From: CAWGHZ01 sp963775315
Lineage (GTDB): Bacteria; Pseudomonadota; Alphaproteobacteria; MPNO01; DASWLB01
Direction: 5' to 3'
NCBI GenBank assembly: GCA_963775315.1
Contig: CAVZIN010000009.1
Span: 372,001-436,000, forward strand
DNA length: 64,000 nt
In this document: one piece after another, positions 54,246 through 62,026 of the stretch
How the letters are laid out: every line of letters starts with the position of its first letter
How positions within the stretch are numbered: position 1 is the stretch's first letter
Notes under the pieces: model-generated
Seen by the model: the letters and a program-made list of their open reading frames with translations, nothing else
Database searches by the model: none
What the model was told of the DNA's origin: nothing
Program-made: the position numbers and the translations under genes

Positions 54246-55493
54246 TTAAGTCGAGGTGTCGCCGGTGCCCTCATCCCGGAATTCTCTGTCTCGAAGAATG
54301 CCAAGGAAGCGCTTTTTGGGCTCGGTCAAGCGTTCAAGCGCCTGAGCACCAAACAACCCGGCGAACATCCGGCTCATCACCTGTTCACGTTTCGCCAAAG
54401 CATGTTGCTCGAACACAGCCTGGTTCGCGGCCAAGCTGTAAGCTCTAATATATCCGGTAACCGTGTTTTCCAAAGATGAAGTTGCACGCGCGAGCGTACG
54501 ATATTTCATCAAACAATATTCAAGATCGCAAAATCTTCCGAGTTTTTCATCAAGTGAGAGACAGGCCGTTCTCGGGATAGTTAAATTGTACCTTCTGGTG
54601 CCAGATTTCTGCAATTCATAACCAAGGAATCCGGCCGCCTCATCGGGTGAAAAAATTTGAGTCTTTGATCCAGGCCCAATGTCCGGGATTATGTGCTCCA
54701 GCTCGGCCAATGTCTCCCGTGCTAGATCATATGCATTGTCACATTCCTGCCTATTGTTACAAAATACCACAAAATCGTCGGCGTACCTTACAAGTGAGAC
54801 TTTCTTGGCCTCAAAACGTCGGTCAAAGCGTTTGAGCACAAAGTTCGACAGAAGTGGCGCGATTGGCATTCCCTGCCTCAGCCCCACGCCATGCCTGATG
54901 CCCGCGCGGGAAATCGCCCTTTGGGTATCGGGGTCGGCTTGGCCGATCTCAAGATTTATAGCTGAGATCAGGAGTGGAAGTATGCTGGACCCTCGCATCT
55001 TCCTTGCGAGATTCTCAACCAGAAAATTCCGATTTATACGATCAAAGAAAGACGATATATCCGATTTAAAGACCCAGGGCTTTGAGTTCCTTAAATTTCT
55101 TGCCCTTGCAACCGCCTTCTTAACGCCCCTCTTTTCGATAAATCCATAGGATACGGAATTTAAAGCGCCTAATTTATCTCCGTCGTTTAGGTAGTTACAC
55201 AAAAGACGCTGAACCAATCTGTCTTCAACGGTGGGGATGCAGATGATCCGGAATCCATTTCCATCACTCTTCGGAAAATCAACTGCTCTAAGCGGCTTGA
55301 ACTGAAAGTATCTATTTAGCAGTTTACTACGCAATATTTGTAGGTTCGTCTCAAGCTGGCGGCCATAGGATCTCGCGCGAACGCCATCGACGCCAGGCGC
55401 CCTTCCGACAAAATCACTGTCGGGAGATGAGTACCATGCAACCCGAAGGTTTGGGATTGAAGCGATCCGCCGAGGCAAGGGGTAGTCGGACAA
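54246..55493 (-). CDS. Reverse transcriptase (RVT_1), not part of a recognisable group II intron
   Basis: About 415 residues. Motif 1 is GVDGVRARSYGRQLETN, motif 2 is FRIICIPTVEDRLVQRLLCN, and motif A WVFKSDISSFFDRINR supplies Asp145. Motif B is GLRQGMPIAPLLSNFVLKRF, motif C is VRYADDFVVFCN (YADD 237-240), and KTQIFSPDEAAGFLGYEL closes the palm. A helical thumb follows (ENTVTGYIRAYSLAANQA). No HNH domain or intron RNA domain V is seen. GC content is far below that of the neighbours, so the gene is probably acquired. I favour a TTG start (GGAG 8 bases upstream); the frame is open to 55757. Confidence 0.82.
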   Translation of the reverse strand: MSDYPLPRRIASIPNLRVAWYSSPDSDFVGRAPGVDGVRARSYGRQLETNLQILRSKLLNRYFQFKPLRAVDFPKSDGNGFRIICIPTVEDRLVQRLLCNYLNDGDKLGALNSVSYGFIEKRGVKKAVARARNLRNSKPWVFKSDISSFFDRINRNFLVENLARKMRGSSILPLLISAINLEIGQADPDTQRAISRAGIRHGVGLRQGMPIAPLLSNFVLKRFDRRFEAKKVSLVRYADDFVVFCNNRQECDNAYDLARETLAELEHIIPDIGPGSKTQIFSPDEAAGFLGYELQKSGTRRYNLTIPRTACLSLDEKLGRFCDLEYCLMKYRTLARATSSLENTVTGYIRAYSLAANQAVFEQHALAKREQVMSRMFAGLFGAQALERLTEPKKRFLGILRDREFRDEGTGDTST

Positions 55494-55548
55494 ATCATCG
55501 TCTCCAGCCCCGGCGCCATCACGTATTTGCGCTCCACGCCGGGGTGGG

Positions 55549-55633
55549 CCTGTCAAAGCCGGACAGCATGCGTCGGGGTTGATCCCGATTGCTTGCCCGG
55601 TGCACTGACGGAAGCGACACCGAAAGCTTGGCG
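55549..55633. repeat. 85-bp direct repeat, copy 1, upstream of the reverse transcriptase
   Basis: Begins cctgtcaaagccggacagca and ends cgaaagcttggcg. It differs from copy 2 at one base (G at 55610). It contains the imperfect hairpin tcggg-gttga-tcccga. It lies 56 bases upstream of the proposed start. Confidence 0.9.
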
Positions 55634-55860
55634 TCAACCTCCATAAGGTGGACATGAAACGCAATGCCCACGCTACCACGAAGCTCTCAAGAACATAACA
55701 TGAACAGAGCCGCCGTTGCAAGCAAAACTTTGCATCCAGCACACCAAGTCGGTGCAACCCTGGCAGCGGGTGAGCGCCCCCTCGTCTCCCGAAAATGCAT
55801 ACCAGCCCCCTTTCTGATTATGGAGCGCGGAGGCTGGCCCGAGCATCTCGGTGGCGCTCC

Positions 55861-55945
55861 CCTGTCAAAGCCGGACAGCATGCGTCGGGGTTGATCCCGA
55901 TTGCTTGCCCGGTGCACTGACTGAAGCGACACCGAAAGCTTGGCG
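55861..55945. repeat. 85-bp direct repeat, copy 2
   Basis: Same 85 bases as copy 1 with T at 55922 (A on the reverse-transcriptase sense strand). Copies are offset by 312 bp. The 227 bases between (55634-55860) and the 250 bases after contain no gene I can support. Confidence 0.9.
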
Positions 55946-56195
55946 CATTTTGGGAGACCGTGGTCCCACCAATGTGCCAGAGGCCGTGGCAACTAGGAAT
56001 ATAGCACGATCCGGTGGTTGAGTCCGGGGGCGATTCGGCACGATAAGTGCGGCCGCGTCCGATCCGCGCCCATGCCGTCCTTAGCCCGGCGACCCCAAGC
56101 TGTCGCAGGCGTGCCCGCTCGCGGCGCGGTTTGCATCGGGCCCCGTCCTTGCCATACTCGGGGCCGAACCGCATGCCCATAGGCGGGCCTGGACG

Positions 56196-56948
56196 ATGGC
56201 GAAACCGACCGAAGGCGAGTGGCAGGCGCGCGTCGACCTGGCGGCGCTCTACCGGCTGGTCGATCTCCACGGCTGGTCGGACCTCCTCGGCACCCACATC
56301 TCGCACCGCGTGCCGGACGAGCCGGACCGTTTCCTCATCAACCCTTACGGGTTCCTGTGGGAGGAGATGACCGCCTCGTTGCTGCTCAAGGTCGATCACG
56401 ACGGCACGGTGCTGAGCGACAGCAACCACACGCCCAACCCGGCGGGCCTCACCATCCACAGCGCGGTCCTCGGTGCGCGGCCCGACGTCGCCTGCGCGAT
56501 CCACACCCACACCCAGGCAAGCGTCGGCGTCGCCACGCAGAAGGATGGGCTGCTGCCGATCACCCAGCATGCGCTGCACGTGATCGCGCACGCGGGCTAC
56601 TATGACTATGCCGGAATCGAGACCGAGCCCGGCGAGCGCGCGCGCATCGCCGCCGCCGTCGGCACGCACAACGTGCTGTTCCTCCGCAACCACGGCATGA
56701 TCGGGATGGGCCGCACGCCGGGCGAGGCGTTCATGTGGTGCTATCGCGCCGAGCGCGCCTGCCGCATGCAGCTCGCCATCCAGTACGCCAGCGCCGAGTC
56801 GGTGCCGCTGCCGGACGAGCTGGTCGCGACCACGATCGAGCGCAACCGTTTCCTCAACTCGCCCGAGGGGTATCGCGCGATCGGCGTCAACGAATGGCCG
56901 GCGCTGCGGCGCAAGCTCGACCGCATCGACCCGAGCTACAAGACGTAG
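56196..56948 (+). CDS. Class II aldolase/adducin-family protein
   Basis: A 250-residue enzyme. Zinc ligands His103 and His105 are in AIHTHTQASVG and His166 in LRNHGMIG; GTHISHRVP and FLINPYGFLWEEM are family motifs. It is longer than fuculose-phosphate aldolase, and similar proteins act as decarboxylases or lyases of sugar acids and ketopantoate-like substrates. It stands alone between the reverse-transcriptase region and a small membrane protein; the substrate is unknown. Confidence 0.87.
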   Translation: MAKPTEGEWQARVDLAALYRLVDLHGWSDLLGTHISHRVPDEPDRFLINPYGFLWEEMTASLLLKVDHDGTVLSDSNHTPNPAGLTIHSAVLGARPDVACAIHTHTQASVGVATQKDGLLPITQHALHVIAHAGYYDYAGIETEPGERARIAAAVGTHNVLFLRNHGMIGMGRTPGEAFMWCYRAERACRMQLAIQYASAESVPLPDELVATTIERNRFLNSPEGYRAIGVNEWPALRRKLDRIDPSYKT

Positions 56949-57121
56949 CGCGGCCTCAGTCAGGGGATTCGATCGCGGCGTCGTCCTGCGAGGCTCCCGG
57001 CGCCGCAAAAACCCCCGCCCGGCGACAATCGATCAAATTCGCGCCGCACCGTTAACCCGGCGGCACGCACGCATCATTTGTCGGGTGGCGCGCAAAACGA
57101 ATACAGATCAGGGGATACGTC

Positions 57122-57244
57122 ATGAATGCCGGCAAGGATCGCCGACGCACGGCGACGCGCACGTGGCTGACGCTTTCGACCTGCCTCGTCGTCGGGTTGC
57201 TTGGCGTGATCTACGCCTACGGTATGCGGGTCATCGGATCGTAG
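57122..57244 (+). CDS. Small single-span membrane protein, 40 residues
   Basis: AGGGGAT lies about 7 bases before the ATG. The N-terminus is strongly basic (GKDRRRTATRTW) and is followed by one hydrophobic segment of about 20 residues (LSTCLVVGLLGVIYAYGM), giving an N-in orientation. It is isolated, with a GC hairpin downstream at 57320. No family is recognised; coding status rests on the ribosome site and the sensible topology. Confidence 0.5.
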   Translation: MNAGKDRRRTATRTWLTLSTCLVVGLLGVIYAYGMRVIGS

Positions 57245-57319
57245 CCGATGCGGGCGTCGGCCGCGGCGGTGTGAACACCTTATCGCTGTCAACCGGTCGC
57301 ATCCGACGCTGACGGATGG

Positions 57320-57357
57320 ACCCCGGCTCTCGCCGCCGCAAGCGGCTCGGCCGGGGT
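57320..57357. terminator. GC-rich bidirectional hairpin between convergent genes
   Basis: accccggc / gccggggt outer arms with gccgc-aag-cggc inside. There is no T-run. It separates the small membrane protein gene from the convergent luciferase-like gene. Confidence 0.5.
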
Positions 57358-57382
57358 GACAGGGTTGGGTGATCCGGTCCCG

Positions 57383-58435
57383 CTACTGCGCTGCCGCGGC
57401 GGTCGCGTCCGGGTCGAGGTGGCGGAGCTTCGGCGCCACCTCCGCCATGAACAAGGCGAGCGAGGCGCGGCGCTTCTCCGGCGTCGCGTAGTCGCGCCCG
57501 CCGTGGATCATGAGTTCGCCGAACCCGCCGGTCTCGGCATGGAACGCCTCGATGCGGGCGCGCACCGTCTCGGGCGCGCCGACGAAGATCTCGCCCCGGT
57601 CGACGAGGTCGTCGTAGGAGATGTCGCGCCAGGTGCCGCCGTTGGGGATGCGCGCCGCCTGGGCGTGCGGCGTGTTCTTCGCCTCCCACGCGATGGTGCG
57701 GTTGTAGCTGTCGCGCATGTCTTCGCGCGCGATCCGGTCGTTCTCGGCGACGTAGATGGTGCGGCAGGCGACGAGGCCCGCGCGCGAAGCGGGGCGGCCG
57801 GCTTCGCGCGCCGATTGGGCCAGCACGTCGCCGAACTCGCGGAGCTTCGCGGCCGAGATGAAGTTGGAGGTCAGCACCTGGAAGCCGTGCCGCCCCGCCA
57901 TCTCGACCGTCGCCGGCGTGTTGTGCGCGGCGACCGCGACCGGCGGGTGCGGCCGGCGGTAGGGGCGCGGGGTGAGCTGCATCCCCTTCCCCTTCCAGAA
58001 CGGGCCGTCATAGTCGATGGGTTCGTCCGCCGCCCAGAGCCGCAGGATGAGGTCGATCGAGGCGTGCATCATCTCGCGCGTCTTCGACCAGTCGAGCCCG
58101 CGCCGGTCCATCTCGCGCGGCGTCGCGCCGAACCCGAACCCGATGCCGAGCCGGTAGCGCCCGCGGGTGAGGTGGTCGCACGCGTTCGCCTCCGTCGCGA
58201 CCTGCAGCGGATGGTAGTAGGCGAGCGGCCGCACCGCCGAGCCGAGCCCGATGCGCGTGGTGAGCGAGGCGGCGCGGCAGATGATCAGCTCCGCCGGCAC
58301 CTCGTGCTCGCTGATCCACGCCTCGTCGACGCCGAGTCGGTCGGCCGCGACGATCTCGTCGAGGTCGGCGTCCCACCCGTCGGCATAGGTCGCGTGGTCG
58401 GGCCGGCGGCTGTTGGAGAAAAGCCCGAATTTCAT
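57383..58435 (-). CDS. Luciferase-like (LLM) flavin-dependent oxidoreductase
   Basis: A 350-residue TIM-barrel enzyme. It has MKFGLFSNSRRP at the start, LGVDEAWISEHE, LTTRIGLGSAVRPLAYYHPL and the GRYRLGIGFGFG motif, typical of bacterial-luciferase-family monooxygenases or F420/FMN oxidoreductases. It differs from the NtaA-type enzyme at 2102 in length and motifs. It shares strand with the following amidohydrolase gene across a 226-base repeat-bearing gap. The substrate is unknown. Confidence 0.87.
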   Translation of the reverse strand: MKFGLFSNSRRPDHATYADGWDADLDEIVAADRLGVDEAWISEHEVPAELIICRAASLTTRIGLGSAVRPLAYYHPLQVATEANACDHLTRGRYRLGIGFGFGATPREMDRRGLDWSKTREMMHASIDLILRLWAADEPIDYDGPFWKGKGMQLTPRPYRRPHPPVAVAAHNTPATVEMAGRHGFQVLTSNFISAAKLREFGDVLAQSAREAGRPASRAGLVACRTIYVAENDRIAREDMRDSYNRTIAWEAKNTPHAQAARIPNGGTWRDISYDDLVDRGEIFVGAPETVRARIEAFHAETGGFGELMIHGGRDYATPEKRRASLALFMAEVAPKLRHLDPDATAAAAQ

Positions 58436-58465
58436 CCCGTAACCTCTTTGGCCGGCCGATGCCGC

Positions 58466-58608
58466 CCCCTCACCCCGTCCCTCTCCCAGAGGGAGAGGGG
58501 ACCTTGAAGTTCGATCCTGCGCCTTGCCGGATACCGGGCGTCGGATGCGTTCCCTTGCCGTCGCGGCAACCTTCCCCCTCCCGGCGGGACAGGGACAGGG
58601 TGAGGGGC
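58466..58608. repeat. Inverted pair of intergenic REP-like elements
   Basis: Copy A (58466-58503) starts cccctcaccccgtccctc and folds on ccctctccc-aga-gggagaggg. Copy B (58570-58608) is a similar sequence on the opposite strand. Such repeats occur between genes in many proteobacteria. Confidence 0.7.
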
Positions 58609-58661
58609 ACCGACAGGGCTCGCCCTCCCGCCCTTGTCGCCGCGGCTCTGTCGTCGGCGCC

Positions 58662-59699
58662 TCAAATCGACAGCCCGAGCAGGCGCGCGGCGTTGGCGCC
58701 GAGGATGTCGTCCTGCACCTGGCGCGACAGGCGCTTCGCGCGCCGCACGTACTGCACCGGGCGCTTCTCGGCGAACGGCCAGTCGCTGCCCATCAGGATG
58801 TGGCGGTGGCTCACCTTGGTGGTCAAATATTCCAGCATGTCCGGGTTGAACAGCACCGTGTCCATGTAGAGCTTGCGGATGTAGTGGCTCATGTCGCCGG
58901 CGAGCTTGAGGTTGCCGAGCCCGCGATGGAGCGCATGGTCGAGCCGTCCGGCGTAGAACGGCAAATACCCGCCGCCGTGCGCGATGCTGATCTTGAGGTT
59001 CGGGAAGCGGTCGAGGATGCCGTCATAGACCAGCGAGGTCATGGCCAGGGCCTCCTCGAACGGCTGGCCGACATGGAACGAGAGCCCGAAGCGGCGGAGA
59101 CGCTCGGCGTCGTTGCCGGCGGGGTGGATGAAGATCGTGGCGCCCAGCGCCTCGGCCTTCTTCCAGAACGGGCGGAACTTGGCGTCGCCGATCTCGGCGC
59201 CGTTCACGTCGGTCGAGACGGTGACGCCGCGGAGCCCGAGCCGCGTCATGCAGCGCGTGAGCTCCTTCACCGCCAGCGCGGGCGCGTGCAGCGGGACCGT
59301 GCCGATTCCCACCAGCCGGTCGGGATGCTTGGCCACCATCCCGGCGACCGCGTCGTTGGTCTTGCGGTCGAGCGCGAGCGCCGTCTCGGCGTCGGCCCAG
59401 GCGGTGCCGACATGGACCAGCGAGGGCGAGATCACCTGGATGTCGACGCCCATCGCATTCATGTCGGCGAGGCGTTCGCGGGTGCCGGTCATCTTCTGCA
59501 TGGCGAGGTCGGAGGCGGCCCGCCCGCCGAGCGAGGCCGCGCCCTTCATGCCGAGCCTGGCGTGCAGCCCGTGGTTCCGCGTCACCTCGAACACCTCGGG
59601 CACCACGATATGGGCGTGGAAATCGATCGTGACCGGCTTCTTCGCCGGACCTTTGCCCCGCGGCTTCGCCGTCGCCTTCTTCCTTGCGCGCATCGCCAT
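58662..59699 (-). CDS. Amidohydrolase-2 family (ACMSD-like) metal-dependent hydrolase/decarboxylase
   Basis: A 345-residue TIM barrel. The metal-binding HxH is at residues 28 and 30 (IDFHAHIVVPEV), further His occurs in TIFIHPAGN and ISIAHGGGYLP, and the catalytic Asp is in LMGSDWPFAEKR. These residues match aminocarboxymuconate-semialdehyde decarboxylase and gamma-resorcylate decarboxylase relatives. The first 20 residues are an unusual Lys/Ala/Arg-rich tail. It probably acts in aromatic breakdown along with the upstream flavin enzyme, but this is positional inference. Confidence 0.87.
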   Translation of the reverse strand: MAMRARKKATAKPRGKGPAKKPVTIDFHAHIVVPEVFEVTRNHGLHARLGMKGAASLGGRAASDLAMQKMTGTRERLADMNAMGVDIQVISPSLVHVGTAWADAETALALDRKTNDAVAGMVAKHPDRLVGIGTVPLHAPALAVKELTRCMTRLGLRGVTVSTDVNGAEIGDAKFRPFWKKAEALGATIFIHPAGNDAERLRRFGLSFHVGQPFEEALAMTSLVYDGILDRFPNLKISIAHGGGYLPFYAGRLDHALHRGLGNLKLAGDMSHYIRKLYMDTVLFNPDMLEYLTTKVSHRHILMGSDWPFAEKRPVQYVRRAKRLSRQVQDDILGANAARLLGLSI

Positions 59700-59783
59700 T
59701 CCATTTCCCCCTTATGGGCCGCCCGCGCGGCGGCAAGCATTATAAGCCGTGCCATTCGCACGCGGCGAGGCAAACCCGATCTC

Positions 59784-59885
59784 GTCACCCCGGCCCAGCC
59801 GCAGAGCGGCGCGAGCCGGGGCCCATCTGGCCGCATCACCAACGCTCGAATAGGGGTGCCGGGTCTGCAGCGCACCCGGGATGAC
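59784..59885. repeat. Intergenic dispersed-repeat-like region
   Basis: Begins gtcaccccggc and ends cccgggatgac, so the ends are roughly inverted; inner palindromes are present. It fills most of the 212-base gap between ligA and the amidohydrolase gene. Confidence 0.5.
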
Positions 59886-59911
59886 AATCGTGGAACGGCA
59901 GTATCGCCGCC

Positions 59912-62026
59912 TTACCCGCCCACCAGGTCGCGCCATTCCTGCTCGGTGAGTGTGGCGACGCCGAGCTCCGACGCCTTCTTGGCCTTGGAGCCGGCGTCGG
60001 CGCCCACCACGAGGTAGTCGGTCTTCTTCGAGACCGAGCCGGCGACATGGGCGCCGAGCGCCTCGGCGCGCGCCTTGGCCTCGGCGCGGGTCATGGTCTC
60101 GAGCGTGCCGGTGAACACGACGGTCTTGCCGGCGACCGGCGACGTGGCGGCGCGCGCCGCCGGCGCCTCGATCGTCAGGATCTCGCCGAGCCGGTCGAGG
60201 ATCTCGAGATTGCGCGGCTCGGAGAAGAAGCCGGCGATGTCGTCGGCCATGGTCATGCCGATGCCCTGGATGTCGCAGAGCTCGGCATAGGCCTCGCCGA
60301 TAAGCTCCGGCTTCTTGTGCTCGTCGGGATGGGCGGCGCGCTCCTTACCCGCCTGCTCCATCGCCGCCCGCCAGCGCGGCAGCGTCACGTAGTGCCGCGC
60401 GATCCAGCGCGCCGTCGCCTGGCCGACCTGCGGGATGCCGAGCGCGTAGATGAACCGCTCGAACGCGATGGTCCGGCGCGCCTCGACCGCCGCCAGCAGC
60501 TTCTCGACCGAGCGCGCGCCCCAGCCTTCCCACTCGGCGAGCGCGGCGGCGTGACCGGCGAGGCGGAACATGTCGACCGGCGAGCGGATGAGCCCGGCCT
60601 TCCAGAACTCCTCGACGCGCTTCTCGCCCATCCCCTCGATGTCGAACGCATCGCGCGAGGCGAAATGCACCAGCCGCTGCACCGCCTGGGTCGGGCAGAT
60701 CAGCCCGCCGGTGCAGCGCCTGACCGCCTCGCCCTCCTCGCGCACGGCGACCGAGCCGCAATCGGGGCAGGTCTCGGGCATGACGAAGGGGCGGGCGTCC
60801 TTCGGCCGCTTGGCGAGCACCGGCCCGACCACCTGGGGGATCACGTCGCCGGCGCGCTGGACAATCACCGTGTCGCCTGCGCGGATGTCCTTGCGGGCGA
60901 TGTCGTCCTCATTGTGGAGCGTCGCGAGCGAGACGGTGGCGCCGCCGACCACCACCGGCTCGAGCACGGCGTAGGGTGTGAGCGCCCCGGTGCGCCCGAC
61001 CGAGACCTTGATCTCCTTCAGCTTGGTCTCGACCTGCTCGGCGGCGAACTTGTGCGCGATCGCCCAGCGCGGCGCGCGTGATACGAACCCCAGCCGCTCC
61101 TGCCAGTCGATGCGGTTCACCTTGTAGACGACGCCGTCGATGTCGTAGCCGAGCCCCGCGCGCTCGCGCCCGATCCGGTCGTAGAACGCCAGCGTGTCGT
61201 CGAGCCCGGTGCAGCGCGCCGCCAGCGGGTTCACCTGGAAGCCCCAGCGCTTCAGATGCTGCAGGAAGTCCCAGTGCGTGCCGGCCGGGCGCTCCGACGA
61301 TTCGCCCCAGGCGTAGGCGAAGAAGCGGAGCTTCCGCTCGGCAGTGATGCGCCAGTCGAGCTGGCGGAGCGATCCCGCGGCCGCGTTTCGCGGGTTGGCG
61401 AAGTGCGGCTCGCCCGCCGCATCGCGCGCGCGGTTCAGCGCCACGAAATCGTCGTGGCTCATGTAGATCTCGCCGCGCACCTCGATCAGCCCGGGCGCGT
61501 GGCCCTTCATCCGGTCGGGCACGTCGCCGATGGTGCGCAGATTGCGCGTCACGTCCTCGCCCTCGGCGCCGTCGCCGCGCGTCGCGCCCTGCGCGAACCG
61601 GCCGTTCTCGTAGGTGAGGTTGATCGAGAGCCCGTCGATCTTGGGCTCGGCGACGATTTCGATCTTCTCGTCCGAATCGAGGCCGAGGAAACGGCGGATG
61701 CGGCCGAAGAACTCCGCCACCTCGTCCGGCTCGAACGCGTTGCCGAGCGACAGCATCGGCACGCGGTGGCGCACCTTGGCGAACTGTTCCGCCGGGGCGG
61801 CGCCGACGCGCTTGGAAGGCAAGTCCTCGCGCACCAGGTCGGGGAAGCGCGCCTCGATCGCCTCGTTGCGCCGCCGGAGTGCGTCGTATTCCGGGTCCGA
61901 AATGGTCGGCGCGTCCTGCTGGTAGTAGCGCCGGTCGTGGTCGGCGATCTCCCCGGCGAGGCGGGCGAGCTCGTGCTTCGCCTCGGCCTGGGTAAGGTGT
62001 GCGACGTCCTTGTCGGCGGCGCTCAT
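59912..62026 (-). CDS. ligA: NAD-dependent DNA ligase
   Basis: A 704-residue replication and repair ligase. The N-terminal Ia domain has the NAD-binding YYQQDAPTISDPEYDALRR. Lys129 in EPKIDGLS is the AMP-accepting residue. GATRGDGAEGEDVT, the OB fold, a four-cysteine zinc finger (CPDCG ... CTGGLIC), helix-hairpin-helix repeats and a C-terminal BRCT domain (GKTVVFTGTLETMTRAEAK) follow. Its ATG overlaps the recN stop by four bases. The bamD-recN-ligA order is conserved in alphaproteobacteria. Confidence 0.97.
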   Translation of the reverse strand: MSAADKDVAHLTQAEAKHELARLAGEIADHDRRYYQQDAPTISDPEYDALRRRNEAIEARFPDLVREDLPSKRVGAAPAEQFAKVRHRVPMLSLGNAFEPDEVAEFFGRIRRFLGLDSDEKIEIVAEPKIDGLSINLTYENGRFAQGATRGDGAEGEDVTRNLRTIGDVPDRMKGHAPGLIEVRGEIYMSHDDFVALNRARDAAGEPHFANPRNAAAGSLRQLDWRITAERKLRFFAYAWGESSERPAGTHWDFLQHLKRWGFQVNPLAARCTGLDDTLAFYDRIGRERAGLGYDIDGVVYKVNRIDWQERLGFVSRAPRWAIAHKFAAEQVETKLKEIKVSVGRTGALTPYAVLEPVVVGGATVSLATLHNEDDIARKDIRAGDTVIVQRAGDVIPQVVGPVLAKRPKDARPFVMPETCPDCGSVAVREEGEAVRRCTGGLICPTQAVQRLVHFASRDAFDIEGMGEKRVEEFWKAGLIRSPVDMFRLAGHAAALAEWEGWGARSVEKLLAAVEARRTIAFERFIYALGIPQVGQATARWIARHYVTLPRWRAAMEQAGKERAAHPDEHKKPELIGEAYAELCDIQGIGMTMADDIAGFFSEPRNLEILDRLGEILTIEAPAARAATSPVAGKTVVFTGTLETMTRAEAKARAEALGAHVAGSVSKKTDYLVVGADAGSKAKKASELGVATLTEQEWRDLVGG

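Noticed and set aside
54246..55945. Diversity-generating retroelement (template and variable repeat with RT)
   Set aside because: Motif B reads QGMPIAP rather than the SQ-type sequence of such RTs. The two repeats differ at a single base, and neither ends a target gene.
54246..55993. Group II intron
   Set aside because: No domain V-like hairpin after the RT stop, no HNH or maturase domain and no intron boundary signals could be found.
55818..57008. Long minus-strand frame opposite the class II aldolase and across repeat copy 2
   Set aside because: It lies antisense to a clear gene, has no domain and no ribosome site, and only shares the translated repeat with the RT frame.
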